From positions 1,302,001-1,366,000 of the forward strand of contig NZ_CP027665.1 of the NCBI RefSeq assembly GCF_003008555.2: a stretch of 64,000 bases of DNA, read 5' to 3'. Position 1 is the first letter of the stretch; every line of letters begins with the position of its first letter. This document shows, in pieces, positions 8,591 through 17,272 of the stretch. This DNA is from Pukyongiella litopenaei. GTDB lineage: Bacteria; Pseudomonadota; Alphaproteobacteria; Rhodobacterales; Rhodobacteraceae. The notes beneath the pieces were generated by a model, which ran no database searches, had not been told where the DNA came from, and was given only the letters and a program-made list of their open reading frames with translations. A program made the translations under genes and the position numbers.

Positions 8591-8833
8591 TCAGCCCAGT
8601 TCCTCGGTGGCCGAGGCCTCGGCCTCTTCGTCACGCAGCCGGTGCAGATGCGCGATGTAGTAGCGCATATGCGCGTTGTCCACGGTCCGCTGGGCCTCGG
8701 CCTTCCAGGCGTCATAGGCGCTCTGGTAATCGGGATACATCCCGACGAGGTGAATGTCGTTCACATCGCGGAACACGTTTCTGGACGGATCCACCAGTTC
8801 ACCACCAAAGACGAGATGCAGGCGCTGGACCAT
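8591..8833 (-). CDS. DUF4170 domain protein
   Basis: An 80-residue soluble protein with RLHLVFGGELVDPSRN, VHLVGMYPDY-like and AYDAWKAEAQRTVDNAHMRYYIAHLHRL segments. It belongs to DUF4170, a short alphaproteobacterial family often encoded next to lipid A or Kdo genes. The function is unknown. AGGGAG precedes the ATG. Its position directly upstream of waaA and lpxK suggests a link to outer-membrane assembly, which is an inference from context only. Confidence 0.85.
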   Translation of the reverse strand: MVQRLHLVFGGELVDPSRNVFRDVNDIHLVGMYPDYQSAYDAWKAEAQRTVDNAHMRYYIAHLHRLRDEEAEASATEELG

Positions 8834-8896
8834 AGCGGGCTCCCTTGTCGCTGAGCGTTGCGGAATACGCGCAACCTACGCACCTGAAGGCGCAGG

Positions 8897-9679
8897 TCAA
8901 GCCGGGCGCAATGCCGCGGCAAGGCGCCGGTGCAGCGCGGCGCCGCCCGCGATCACCCCGTCGAGCTGCGGGCGCGGATTGTTGAACCGCAACGCCCCGC
9001 CGCGGCGGTCGGTGCAGGTCGCGCCCGCCTCGCGCAGAATCAGGTCGCCCGCCGCCACGTCCCATTCCCAGCAGGGGCGCAGCGTGATCATCGCGTCGAA
9101 CCGGCCCTGCGCCACCAGCCCCATGCGATAGGCCAGCGACGGGCGCAGGTGGCGGGAAAATCTGGGCGCGTGACCGTCCCGCCAGTGTTCGGCCTCGGTC
9201 ACCGGACGGGCGGCCAGCACCCGCGCCCGGTCCGGTTCGGCCTGCGGGCTGGCCGCGATCGGCTCGCCGTTCAGCCGCGCGCCCTGCCCCGGCGCGGCCG
9301 TATAGATGAGATCGAGCGCCGGCAGGTAGATCACACCGGCCGTCACGCCGCCCCGGTCGGCAACCGCCAGCGCATGCGCCCAGGCCCGGCCTCCTTCGGC
9401 AAAGCTGCGGGTGCCGTCGATCGGATCGACGATGAACACCCGGTCGGCCTGCAGCCGCGCCGGATCGTCCTCGGTTTCCTCGGACAGCCAGCCATAATCG
9501 GGGCGGGCGGTGCGCAGGTGCCGCTCCAGCATGTCGTTGACGGCAATGTCGGCCTCGGTGACCGGGCCGGTGCCGTCGGGTTTTTCCCAGCGCCGCGCCT
9601 CGGGTCCACGATAGCCCAGCGCGATCTGCCCCGCCGCCCGCGCCGCGTCGATCAGCAGGGCCAGGTCAGTTGCCGGCAA
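8897..9679 (-). CDS. cysQ: CysQ-like 3'(2'),5'-bisphosphate nucleotidase / inositol monophosphatase family
   Basis: A 260-residue Mg-dependent, Li-sensitive type phosphatase. Metal-binding motifs are visible: EETEDD (Glu of motif 1), VDPIDGTRSF (motif A, D-x-I-D-G-T) and WEWDVAAGDLIL (motif B). The likely role is removal of 3'-phosphoadenosine 5'-phosphate, but inositol monophosphatase activity is also possible. The start is a TTG at 9679 that lies inside the 3' end of pmbA; an in-frame TGA sits just upstream, so no earlier start is possible. Confidence 0.85.
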   Translation of the reverse strand: MPATDLALLIDAARAAGQIALGYRGPEARRWEKPDGTGPVTEADIAVNDMLERHLRTARPDYGWLSEETEDDPARLQADRVFIVDPIDGTRSFAEGGRAWAHALAVADRGGVTAGVIYLPALDLIYTAAPGQGARLNGEPIAASPQAEPDRARVLAARPVTEAEHWRDGHAPRFSRHLRPSLAYRMGLVAQGRFDAMITLRPCWEWDVAAGDLILREAGATCTDRRGGALRFNNPRPQLDGVIAGGAALHRRLAAALRPA

Positions 9680-11012
9680 CCGTCATCCCCTCGACCAGCA
9701 GCGACGGCACCACGCGCGACAGATGCGCCCGCGCATCGTTGCCCGGCACCAGCCCGCGCAGCATGTCGCGCAGGTTGCCGGCGATGGTGCATTCGTTCAC
9801 CGGGCGGGCGATTTCGCCGTTTTCGACCCAGAACCCCGATGCCCCGCGGGAATAGTCGCCGGTATTGGCATTGATGGTGCTGCCGATGAGCGAGGTGACC
9901 AGCAACCCGGTGCCCATGTCGCGGATCAGCGCCGCGCGGTCGCGGTCGCCCTGGGTCAGCGCGATGTTCCAGTTCGACGGCGCGGGTGGCGACGACACCC
10001 CGCGCACCGCGTTCGCGGTGGGTGGCAGGCCCAGCTTGCGGGCGCTGGCCAGATCCATCGTCCAGCCGGTCAGCACGCCGTCGCGGACGATCTCGCGCCG
10101 GGCGGTGGGCAGCCCCTCGGCGTCGAAGGGGCGCGACCCCGATATGCGCGGTCGGTGCGGATCTTCGACCAGCGACAGCCCGTCCGGCAACACGGGTTCG
10201 CCCAGCGCATCCAGCAGCCACGAGGCGCCCCGCGCCACTGCCGCGCCATTGACCGCCGCCAGCAGGTGCCCGATCAGCGAGGCGGCGATGCGTTCGTCAT
10301 AGAGCACCGGAAAGCTGCCGGTCGGCGGCTTCGTCGCGCCGGTCCGCGCCACCGCGCGTTCCCCGGCGAGCCGGCCGATATCGTCGGCGCTGCGCAGATC
10401 GCCCCGGTGGCTGCGCACATCCGCGTCGTGGTCGCGCTCCATCCCGGTGCCCGCGCCCGAAATCGCGGAGCATGATCGCCAGCGCGTCGTGCGCCCATAG
10501 CCGCCCGCGAACCCGTTGCTGGCAGCCATGAACAGCCGCTGCATCCCGCAGCCCGCGCCGGCGGATTCGACCTGGGTGACGCCGGGCACCGCCAACGCCG
10601 CCGCCTCTGCCGCCAGCGCGTCGCGCTGCAGCGCCTCGGGCGCCGGATCGGGGTCGGGATCGGCCAGGTCCAGCGCCCGGGCATCGCGCGCAATCGCCAG
10701 AGCCGCCGGGTCGGCCAGCCCGGCATAGGGGTCCTCGGGCGCCTCGCGGGCCATCGCCACGGCGCGTTCCGCCATCGCCGTCACCGTGGCCGCGCCCGTG
10801 GCCGAGGCCGAAACGATCGCCTGCCGCTGGCCGACCAGAACCCGCAGCCCGATATCGGTGGCTTCCGACCGGTCGGCGGTTTCCAGGGCGCCCGCGCGCA
10901 TCTCGACCGAAACCGAGTGGCCGCGCAGCACCAGCGCATCGGCGGCATCGGCCCCGGCCGCGCGGGCAGCATCCAGAAGATGCTGCGCGATATCCTCGTC
11001 GCCACGCGCCAT
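9666..11012 (-). CDS. pmbA: TldD/PmbA-family metallopeptidase, PmbA (TldE) subunit
   Basis: A 448-residue PmbA homologue. With TldD it forms a heterodimeric protease known to mature microcin B17 and degrade CcdA. Visible motifs are EMRAGALETADRSE, SNGFAGGYGRT in the middle, GMERDHDAD, and the C-terminal TGLLVTSLIGSTINANTGDYSRGASGFWVENGEI split here as the family block. The metal-binding HExxxH belongs to TldD and is not expected here. The residues between GYGRT and SAISGAG (TRWRSC) differ from the usual RTSH pattern and may be divergence or a sequencing artefact. Its end overlaps cysQ by 14 bases. Confidence 0.9.
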   Translation of the reverse strand: MARGDEDIAQHLLDAARAAGADAADALVLRGHSVSVEMRAGALETADRSEATDIGLRVLVGQRQAIVSASATGAATVTAMAERAVAMAREAPEDPYAGLADPAALAIARDARALDLADPDPDPAPEALQRDALAAEAAALAVPGVTQVESAGAGCGMQRLFMAASNGFAGGYGRTTRWRSCSAISGAGTGMERDHDADVRSHRGDLRSADDIGRLAGERAVARTGATKPPTGSFPVLYDERIAASLIGHLLAAVNGAAVARGASWLLDALGEPVLPDGLSLVEDPHRPRISGSRPFDAEGLPTARREIVRDGVLTGWTMDLASARKLGLPPTANAVRGVSSPPAPSNWNIALTQGDRDRAALIRDMGTGLLVTSLIGSTINANTGDYSRGASGFWVENGEIARPVNECTIAGNLRDMLRGLVPGNDARAHLSRVVPSLLVEGMTVAGN

Positions 11013-11042
11013 CGGGATCGGTCTCCTTGCCCGTGAGGGCGC

Positions 11043-12572
11043 CTATTTCAGCCGCACGCCGTTCACGGTCACGCTGCCGCCATCGCCCAGCTCGATTTCG
11101 GATTTCAGCGTATCGGGTTCGGTGCCGACGGGCTGCGCGAACATGCCCACCATGCCGCGGGCCATCAACGCCTCTTCGCCCGACACCAGCCCCATCTCGA
11201 TCAGCCGGTCCAGCAGCCCGTTGCCGCCGCGCAGCGTCACCTCGGCGCGGCCCTCGGGGCGGGGGATGCCCTCATAGGTCAGCAGGTCCGAGTTGTCGAA
11301 GGTGAAGGCGCCGGTGCCGTCGATCTGCGCGCCAGCGGCAGACAGGTGCAGGCGGTTGATCGCCATCTCGTCCACCTCGGCCGGCGGCTGGCCCGCGGAC
11401 TGGACCTTTTCGGCGATGGCCGGGTCGAAGAAATCGATCAGCATCCGCATCTTGCCGCTGAGGTCCACAACCAGCGAAACCGGGTCGCGGGGAAGCTTGG
11501 CCGCCGGGTCGACCATGGCCCAGATCATGTCGGAGGCCGTGACCTGGTCCAGCATCACCGACAGCTCGAAGCCCTGCGCGTCGTCGGATTTGACCATCGG
11601 CGATTTCAGGCGGAACCCGGCCTTTGCCAGTTCGGCAACCAACGGAAAGGGCAGTTCGCCCGAGGTCACCTCGGCCTTGGTCGCCGTCTGTTCGACGTCG
11701 TAAAGCAGGCCGTCCTGGCTCATCGCGGCGCGGAAGGTGCCGCCCGCGGCGCTGTTTTCAACCGCAAAGCTGCCCTCCTCGGCGGTGACCGAGAGGTTGG
11801 ATTCGGTGGCCCCGTAGGTGAACCCGCCATCAAAGGCGAAACCGTTGCGGAACATCGCCGCGCTGTCGGCGGGATCGAAGGCCAGCGGCAGACTGCTGAC
11901 ACCTTCGAATTTCACATCCTCGACCTGCCCGGCCCAGGCCCCGCTCTCGTCGGAGTCGGGATCGGCGAATGCGAGATCGAAGGAAATCCGGGCTGCCGTC
12001 AGGGACTGCTCGGCGCTGCGCAGGTCGGCCCTGGTCATCCGCGTGGTGCCCTGGCTTTCCTCGAGCACCACGTTGGCCTTGATCGCGTCCCCGGGCATCG
12101 GTTCGCCATCGACGGTGACCTGGTCCAGCGACATCTCGACCCGCGCGATCCGATAATCATAGGTGGCATCGTCGATGCTGCCGGACACCACCATGTCCAG
12201 CCCGGTGTGGCGATAGCCGATCACTGCGGCAAAGCTTTCGCCATCGGTGCCGGTTCCCTCGACCTGGACCGGCATGTCTTCCGGCACCGACACCGCCACG
12301 GTGCCGTCGCCGCGTTCGGTCAGCACCAGTTCGGGAACGGCCACCGAAACCTGCCCGTCCGCATCCGGCACCGGCATCGACACGGTCATGTCGCTGACCG
12401 TCAGGCTGCTGCCCGACGCGGTCGCGGTTCCGGCGACGGCATAGCCCAGGTTCTCGAGATAGGCCCGCCAGTCGTCCCACAGCGCCTGCGCGGTGATGTC
12501 GGCCTGGGCACCCTGCGCGACCAGGGCAAGGAAAAGGGCGGCGCGGGCGCCCCGGATTGCAGTCATCGTCAT
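11043..12572 (-). CDS. DUF2125 family exported protein
   Basis: A 509-residue exported protein. The signal peptide runs to about residue 24 (RGARAALFLALVAQGAQA). The rest is beta-strand rich with repeated patterns such as YRIARVEMSLDQVTVDG and RLHLSAAGAQIDGTGAF, typical of the AsmA-like DUF2125 family of alphaproteobacteria. The function is unknown; it may act in the periplasm or at the outer membrane. The ATG at 12572 has AAGGA 8 bases upstream; the open frame extends further upstream but that part is not coding-like. It is divergent from the SDR gene. Confidence 0.82.
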   Translation of the reverse strand: MTMTAIRGARAALFLALVAQGAQADITAQALWDDWRAYLENLGYAVAGTATASGSSLTVSDMTVSMPVPDADGQVSVAVPELVLTERGDGTVAVSVPEDMPVQVEGTGTDGESFAAVIGYRHTGLDMVVSGSIDDATYDYRIARVEMSLDQVTVDGEPMPGDAIKANVVLEESQGTTRMTRADLRSAEQSLTAARISFDLAFADPDSDESGAWAGQVEDVKFEGVSSLPLAFDPADSAAMFRNGFAFDGGFTYGATESNLSVTAEEGSFAVENSAAGGTFRAAMSQDGLLYDVEQTATKAEVTSGELPFPLVAELAKAGFRLKSPMVKSDDAQGFELSVMLDQVTASDMIWAMVDPAAKLPRDPVSLVVDLSGKMRMLIDFFDPAIAEKVQSAGQPPAEVDEMAINRLHLSAAGAQIDGTGAFTFDNSDLLTYEGIPRPEGRAEVTLRGGNGLLDRLIEMGLVSGEEALMARGMVGMFAQPVGTEPDTLKSEIELGDGGSVTVNGVRLK

Positions 12573-12752
12573 CGGAAAGATCCTTCCCCGTCGGTTTGCG
12601 CGTATCGTCGGGCTAGCACGCCGGAGCGTCAAGCGAAACCCGCACCAAGGTAACCGGCCTCGGCAATCCACGGTTGACCCGACGCAATGCCGCTGGACCG
12701 CTGCCGTGCCACGCTTTACCACGAGGCGGAGAGCAGAAACGGAGGATAGCGG

Positions 12753-13511
12753 ATGCAACAGACGGAGATGACCGGCCGGACCGTGCTGATCACCGGGGCC
12801 AGCCGCGGCATCGGCGCCGACACGGCGCGGGTCTTCGCCGCGGCCGGGGCCAATGTCGTGCTCTGCGCGCGCAGCGCCGACAGCCTGGCCGAACTGGCCG
12901 TGGAAATCGGCGACCGGGCGCTGGCAATTGCCTGTGACGTGGCCGATTACGGCGCGGTCGAGGCGGCGGTCTCCGCGGCGGTCGACCGGTTCGGCGGGCT
13001 CGACGTGCTGATCGGCAATGCCGGCGTGATCGAACCGATATCGCATCTGCGCGACGCCGATCCTGCTGGCTGGGGGCAGGCGGTCGACATCAACCTCAAG
13101 GGGGTCTTTCACGGCATGCGCGCGGCGCTGCCGGTGATGCGCGCGGCCGGGGGCGGCACGGTGCTGACGGTCAGTTCGGGCGCGGCCCACGGCCCGGTCG
13201 AGGCCTGGAGCCATTACTGCGCCTCCAAGGCGGGGGCGGCGATGCTGACCGCCTGTCTCGATCACGAGGAACGCGGCAACGGCATTCGCGCCATGGGCCT
13301 GTCGCCGGGCACGGTGGCCACGCAGATGCAGCGCGAGATCAAGGCATCGGGCATCAACCCCGTCAGCGAACTGAACTGGTCCGATCACGTCCCGCCCGAC
13401 TGGCCCGCCCGCGCGCTGCTGTGGATGTGCACGGCCGATGCGGACGAGTTCACCGGCACGGAGATTTCGCTGCGCGACCCGGAGATCCGGGCGCGGGTCG
13501 GGCTGGCATGA
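12753..13511 (+). CDS. SDR family NAD(P)-dependent oxidoreductase
   Basis: A 252-residue classical short-chain dehydrogenase. It has the nucleotide motif TGASRGIG (14-21), the IGNAGV variant of NNAG, catalytic Ser in TVSSGA, and Y155-x3-K159 in HYCASKAG. The C-terminus reads EFTGTEISL instead of the common TGQxLxVDGG, so it departs from the FabG type. The substrate is not identifiable. The stop overlaps the start of the enoyl-CoA-hydratase-like gene, so a coupled step on an acyl-CoA is possible. Confidence 0.88.
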   Translation: MQQTEMTGRTVLITGASRGIGADTARVFAAAGANVVLCARSADSLAELAVEIGDRALAIACDVADYGAVEAAVSAAVDRFGGLDVLIGNAGVIEPISHLRDADPAGWGQAVDINLKGVFHGMRAALPVMRAAGGGTVLTVSSGAAHGPVEAWSHYCASKAGAAMLTACLDHEERGNGIRAMGLSPGTVATQMQREIKASGINPVSELNWSDHVPPDWPARALLWMCTADADEFTGTEISLRDPEIRARVGLA

Positions 13512-14128
13512 TCGAACTGGACCGCGACGGGGGCCTGTGGATCGCCACCCTGAACCGGCCCGGCAAGGCCAATTCGGTGACCGAGGCGATGCTGCGCGAG
13601 TTGGCCGATATCGCCGAGGCGGCCGGGGCCGAGGGGGCGGGCGCCTTTGTGCTGACCGGGCGCGGCAAGGTGTTCAGCGCCGGGGCGGACCTGGACGAGA
13701 TGCAGGGAAGGCTGGCCACGTCACCGCAATGGGAACGGCTGTCGGGCGCGGTCGCCGCCCTGCCCTGCCTGAGCGTGGCCGCGCTGAACGGCACGCTGGC
13801 GGGGGGCGCGATGGGCATGGCGCTGGCCTGCGACCTGCGTATCGCGGTGCCGGGTGCCAATTTCTTCTACCCGGTAATGAAGCGGGGCTTCCTGCCGCAG
13901 CCCTCGGACCCGGTGCGACTGGCGGCGCTGGTGGGACCGGCGCGGAGCAAGCTGATCTTCATGGCGGGCGCGCGGCTCGAGGCCGCGGAGGCGCTGCGGA
14001 TCGGGCTGGTGGACCGGTTGGCCGAGCCCGAGGCGCTGATGGACACGGCGCGCGCGCTGGTCGCCGACGCGCTGGCCGCCCGGCCCGAGGTGGCGGCCGG
14101 CATCGCCGCGCTCTGCGGCAAGGGATAG
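13508..14128 (+). CDS. short enoyl-CoA hydratase/isomerase (crotonase) family protein
   Basis: At 206 residues it is shorter than the usual 250-260 of crotonases; the C-terminal helical segment is abbreviated. The oxyanion-hole motifs are present: FSAGADLDEM and GTLAGGAMGMALACDLRIA. The glutamates used by hydratases are not obvious, so isomerase, hydrolase or another crotonase activity is equally possible. It overlaps the upstream SDR gene by four bases. Confidence 0.85.
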   Translation: MIELDRDGGLWIATLNRPGKANSVTEAMLRELADIAEAAGAEGAGAFVLTGRGKVFSAGADLDEMQGRLATSPQWERLSGAVAALPCLSVAALNGTLAGGAMGMALACDLRIAVPGANFFYPVMKRGFLPQPSDPVRLAALVGPARSKLIFMAGARLEAAEALRIGLVDRLAEPEALMDTARALVADALAARPEVAAGIAALCGKG

Positions 14129-14171
14129 CGGCAGACCCGCTCATCGGCCCTTGCGGGCCACTTCGCTGGCC

Positions 14172-14208
14172 GGTCACGGGGCCGTATCCGCGGATGCGCC
14201 CCGTGACC
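14172..14208. terminator. inverted repeat between convergent genes
   Basis: GGTCACGGGGC (14172-14182) and GCCCCGTGACC (14198-14208) form a perfect 11-bp stem with a 15-base loop. It sits between the convergent crotonase and lpd genes, where it could end transcription from both sides. There is no clear T-tract, so intrinsic termination is not assured. Confidence 0.5.
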
Positions 14209-14216
14209 CGGCCGGT

Positions 14217-15605
14217 TCAGCTGTGGATCGGCCCGTCGCCGCAGGCCAGCGCCGCCTCGCGGACCGCCTCGGAGAAGGTCGGATGCGCGTGGCAGGTCAG
14301 CGCCAGGTCCTCGGCCGAGGCGCCGAATTCCATCGCGACGCAGATCTCGTGGATCAGCTCGCCCGCGGCCGGTCCGATGATATGCGCCCCGAGGATGCGG
14401 TCGGTTTCCTTGTCGGCCAGGATCTTGACGAACCCGTCGGCCGCCAGTGCCGCCTTGGCCCGCCCGTTGCCCATGAAGTTGAACTTGCCGACCTTGTAGG
14501 CCCGGCCCGCATCCTTCAGCCCCTGTTCGGTCTCGCCGACATTGGCCACCTCGGGCGCGGTGTAGATCACGCCGGGGATCACGCCGTAATTCACATGACC
14601 GTGCCGGCCTGCAACCTGTTCGGCCACCGCCATGCCTTCGTCCTCGGCCTTGTGGGCGAGCATCGGGCCGGGCACCGCGTCGCCGATGGCGTAGATGCCC
14701 TTGACGCTGGTCTGCCAGTCCGCGCCCACGGCGATCTGGCCCTGCCGGGTCATCTCGATGCCCAGCGCGTCGAGCCCGAGCCCCTCGGTATAGGGCCGTC
14801 GTCCGGTCGCCACCAGCACGGTATCGGCCTCGAGCGTGTGTTCGCTGTCATCCTTGCGCAGCTTGTAGGTCACGGTGGCCTTGCCGCGCTTGACCTCGGT
14901 CTTCTGGACCGCGGCGCCCATCACGAAGCCCAGGCCCTGTTTCTTGAGGATGCGCTGGAAGGTCTTCTGCACCTCCGCGTCCATACCCGGCGTGATCGCG
15001 TCGAGGTATTCGACCACCGTCACCTGCGCCCCCAGCCGCTGGTAGACGCTGCCCAGTTCCAGCCCGATCACCCCGGCACCGATCACGACCAGCGATTTCG
15101 GCACCTTGCCCAGTTCCAGCGCGCCGGTGGAGGTGACCACCACCTTTTCGTCCACCTCGACGCCGGGCAGGCTGCTGGGTTCCGATCCTGTCGCGATCAC
15201 GATCTGCCTGGCGTCATGGGTTTCGTCGCCGACCCTGACCTTGCCCGGTTCGGGGATACTGCCCCAGCCCTTGAGCCAGTCCACCTTGTTCTTCTTGAAC
15301 AGGAATTCGATGCCCTTGGTGTTGCCGTCGATGGTTTCCTGCTTGAAGGCGAGCATCTGTTTCCAGTCGACCGAGGGGCTTTTGCCCTTGAGCCCCATCC
15401 TGGCGAAATTGTGTTCGGCCTCATGCAGCATGTGCGAGGCATGCAGCAACGCCTTGCTGGGTATGCAGCCCACATTCAGGCAGGTGCCGCCCAGGGTTTC
15501 GCGCCCCTCGACACAGGCGGTTTTCAGCCCCAGCTGGGCGCAGCGGATGGCGCAGACATAGCCGCCGGGGCCGCCGCCGATGATGATCACGTCATATTGG
15601 GCCAT
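14217..15605 (-). CDS. lpdA: dihydrolipoyl dehydrogenase (E3 of 2-oxoglutarate dehydrogenase)
   Basis: Reoxidises dihydrolipoamide and reduces NAD+. The 462-residue flavoprotein has the FAD motif GGGPGGY (10-16), the redox disulfide in [13 protein letters not shown] (C42 and C47), the NAD motif [12 protein letters not shown], the FAD-phosphate site GDAVPG, and the C-terminal HAHPTFSE with the catalytic His-Glu pair. It is downstream of sucB on the same strand, 158 bases away, completing an OGDH E1-E2-E3 set. Confidence 0.96.
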   Translation of the reverse strand: MAQYDVIIIGGGPGGYVCAIRCAQLGLKTACVEGRETLGGTCLNVGCIPSKALLHASHMLHEAEHNFARMGLKGKSPSVDWKQMLAFKQETIDGNTKGIEFLFKKNKVDWLKGWGSIPEPGKVRVGDETHDARQIVIATGSEPSSLPGVEVDEKVVVTSTGALELGKVPKSLVVIGAGVIGLELGSVYQRLGAQVTVVEYLDAITPGMDAEVQKTFQRILKKQGLGFVMGAAVQKTEVKRGKATVTYKLRKDDSEHTLEADTVLVATGRRPYTEGLGLDALGIEMTRQGQIAVGADWQTSVKGIYAIGDAVPGPMLAHKAEDEGMAVAEQVAGRHGHVNYGVIPGVIYTAPEVANVGETEQGLKDAGRAYKVGKFNFMGNGRAKAALAADGFVKILADKETDRILGAHIIGPAAGELIHEICVAMEFGASAEDLALTCHAHPTFSEAVREAALACGDGPIHS

Positions 15606-15632
15606 TTCGGTCTCCTGTTTTCAGGCCGGGTC

Positions 15633-15688
15633 GGGGCGCTGCCCCCGCCGCTTCGCGGCTCCCCCGGGATATTTCGGGCAAGAGGAAG
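15633..15688. repeat. Rhodobacterales-type intergenic palindromic repeat
   Basis: The stretch between sucB and lpd contains GGGGCGCTGCCCCC, then CCGCTTCGCGGCT, then CCCCCGGGATATTTCGGGCA. I recognise the CTTCGCGGCTCCCCCGGGATA part as a sequence found in many intergenic regions of Rhodobacteraceae genomes. It contains two short inverted repeats and could be a REP-like element or read-through attenuator. Only one copy is evident in this window. The recognition is from memory, not from a search. Confidence 0.5.
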
Positions 15689-15763
15689 GGGGCGAGGCGG
15701 GCGGGCATGCAGCCGCGCCCGGTTCCATGTGGCCCCCGTGCCGCGGCTGATCGGCCATCGTCC

Positions 15764-17269
15764 TCACAGATCCATCAGCAGCCGGCGGGGGTCTTCCAGC
15801 GCCTCTTTCACCCGCACCAGGAAGGTCACCGCGCCCTTGCCGTCGACGATGCGGTGGTCGTAGCTGAGCGCGAGATACATCATCGGGCGGATCACGATTT
15901 CTCCGTTCACCACCATCGGGCGGTCCTGGATCTTGTGCATGCCGAGGATGCCCGATTGCGGCGGGTTGAGGATCGGGCTGGACATCAGCGAGCCATAGAC
16001 GCCGCCATTGGAGATGGTGAAGGTGCCGCCCTGCATCTCGGCCATCGACAGCTTGCCGTCACGGGCGCGCTTGCCCTTTTCGGCAATCGCCTTTTCGATC
16101 GCCGCGAAGGACATCGAATCCGCGTCCCGGATCACCGGCACCACCAGCCCCGTCGGCGTGCCGGTGGCAATGCCCATATGCACGAAGTTCTTGTAGACGA
16201 TGTCGGTGCCGTCGATCTCGGCGTTCACCTCGGGGACCTCTTTCAGCGCGTGGCAGCAGGCCTTGGTGAAGAACGACATGAAGCCCAGGCGCGCGCCGTG
16301 TTTCTTTTCGAACAGGTCCTTGTATTCCTTGCGCAGCCCCATCACCGCGGACATGTCGACCTCGTTATAGGTGGTCAGCATGGCAGCGGTGTTCTGGCTG
16401 TCCTTCAGGCGCTTGGCGATGGTCTGGCGCAGGCGGGTCATCTTGACCCGTTCCTCTCGCGCGGCATCGTCGGCCGGCACCGGTGCACGCGGAGCCGCCT
16501 CTGCGGCAGGCGCGGGGGCCGCCACGGCCGAGGCCACCGCGCGGGCCACGTCTTCCTTCATGATCCGCCCGTCCCGGCCGGTGCCCGGCACCTGATCCGG
16601 GGACAGCCCGGCCTCGGCCATCGCCTTTTCCGCCGAGGGCGCGTTGGCGATATCCTTGCCGGAAGCCGCGGCAGGAGCGGCAGCCGGTGCGGGTGCCGAT
16701 GCGGACGCGCCGGCAGCCCCGGCGGCGGACCCGGAGATGACCGCCAGCCTGGCGTTGGCCGCGACGGTGCTGCCTTCGGGGGCGGTGATTTCGGCCAACA
16801 CGCCGGCGGCGGGGGCGGGCACCTCGACCGACACCTTGTCGGTTTCCAGTTCGCACAGCATCTCGTCCTGCGCGACGGCATCGCCCACGGATTTGAACCA
16901 GGTCGAGACGGTGGCCTCGCTCACGCTTTCGCCCAGTGTCGGCACCATCACATCGACGGTATCGCCACCCGGCGCGGGATCTTCACCGCCTGTCGGGGCC
17001 GCAGCGGCGGCGGGTGCAGCGGCGGCGGCAGCACCTTCGGCGATCGTGGCGAGCAACGCATCCACGCCCACGGTCTGGCCCTCGCCCGCGACGATGTCGG
17101 CCAGCGTTCCGGCGGCGGGCGCCGGAACCTCGACCGTCACCTTGTCGGTTTCCAGTTCGCACAGCATTTCATCCACGGCCACGGCATCGCCGGGCTTCTT
17201 GAACCAGGTGGCGACGGTCGCTTCGGTGACGGATTCGCCCAGCGTGGGCACGCGTACTTCGGTTGTCAT
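15764..17269 (-). CDS. sucB: 2-oxoglutarate dehydrogenase E2 (dihydrolipoyl succinyltransferase) with two lipoyl domains
   Basis: A 501-residue E2. Two lipoyl domains are visible, each with [15 protein letters not shown]: lipoyl lysines K43 and K145. An Ala/Pro linker, the peripheral-subunit-binding domain ([27 protein letters not shown]) shown here as its key residues, and a catalytic domain ending in [13 protein letters not shown] follow. Many proteobacterial SucB proteins have one lipoyl domain; two are seen in some alphaproteobacteria. It starts 3 bases after sucA. Confidence 0.95.
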   Translation of the reverse strand: MTTEVRVPTLGESVTEATVATWFKKPGDAVAVDEMLCELETDKVTVEVPAPAAGTLADIVAGEGQTVGVDALLATIAEGAAAAAAPAAAAAPTGGEDPAPGGDTVDVMVPTLGESVSEATVSTWFKSVGDAVAQDEMLCELETDKVSVEVPAPAAGVLAEITAPEGSTVAANARLAVISGSAAGAAGASASAPAPAAAPAAASGKDIANAPSAEKAMAEAGLSPDQVPGTGRDGRIMKEDVARAVASAVAAPAPAAEAAPRAPVPADDAAREERVKMTRLRQTIAKRLKDSQNTAAMLTTYNEVDMSAVMGLRKEYKDLFEKKHGARLGFMSFFTKACCHALKEVPEVNAEIDGTDIVYKNFVHMGIATGTPTGLVVPVIRDADSMSFAAIEKAIAEKGKRARDGKLSMAEMQGGTFTISNGGVYGSLMSSPILNPPQSGILGMHKIQDRPMVVNGEIVIRPMMYLALSYDHRIVDGKGAVTFLVRVKEALEDPRRLLMDL

Positions 17270-17272
17270 GGG

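Noticed and set aside
10470-10500. Frameshift in pmbA
   Set aside because: The residues TRWRSC are unusual, but the frame is continuous with recognisable PmbA sequence on both sides, so no frameshift is needed.
12573-13388. N-terminal extension of the DUF2125 frame
   Set aside because: The extension overlaps the SDR gene on the other strand and lacks a signal peptide, while ATG 12572 has an RBS and signal sequence directly after it.
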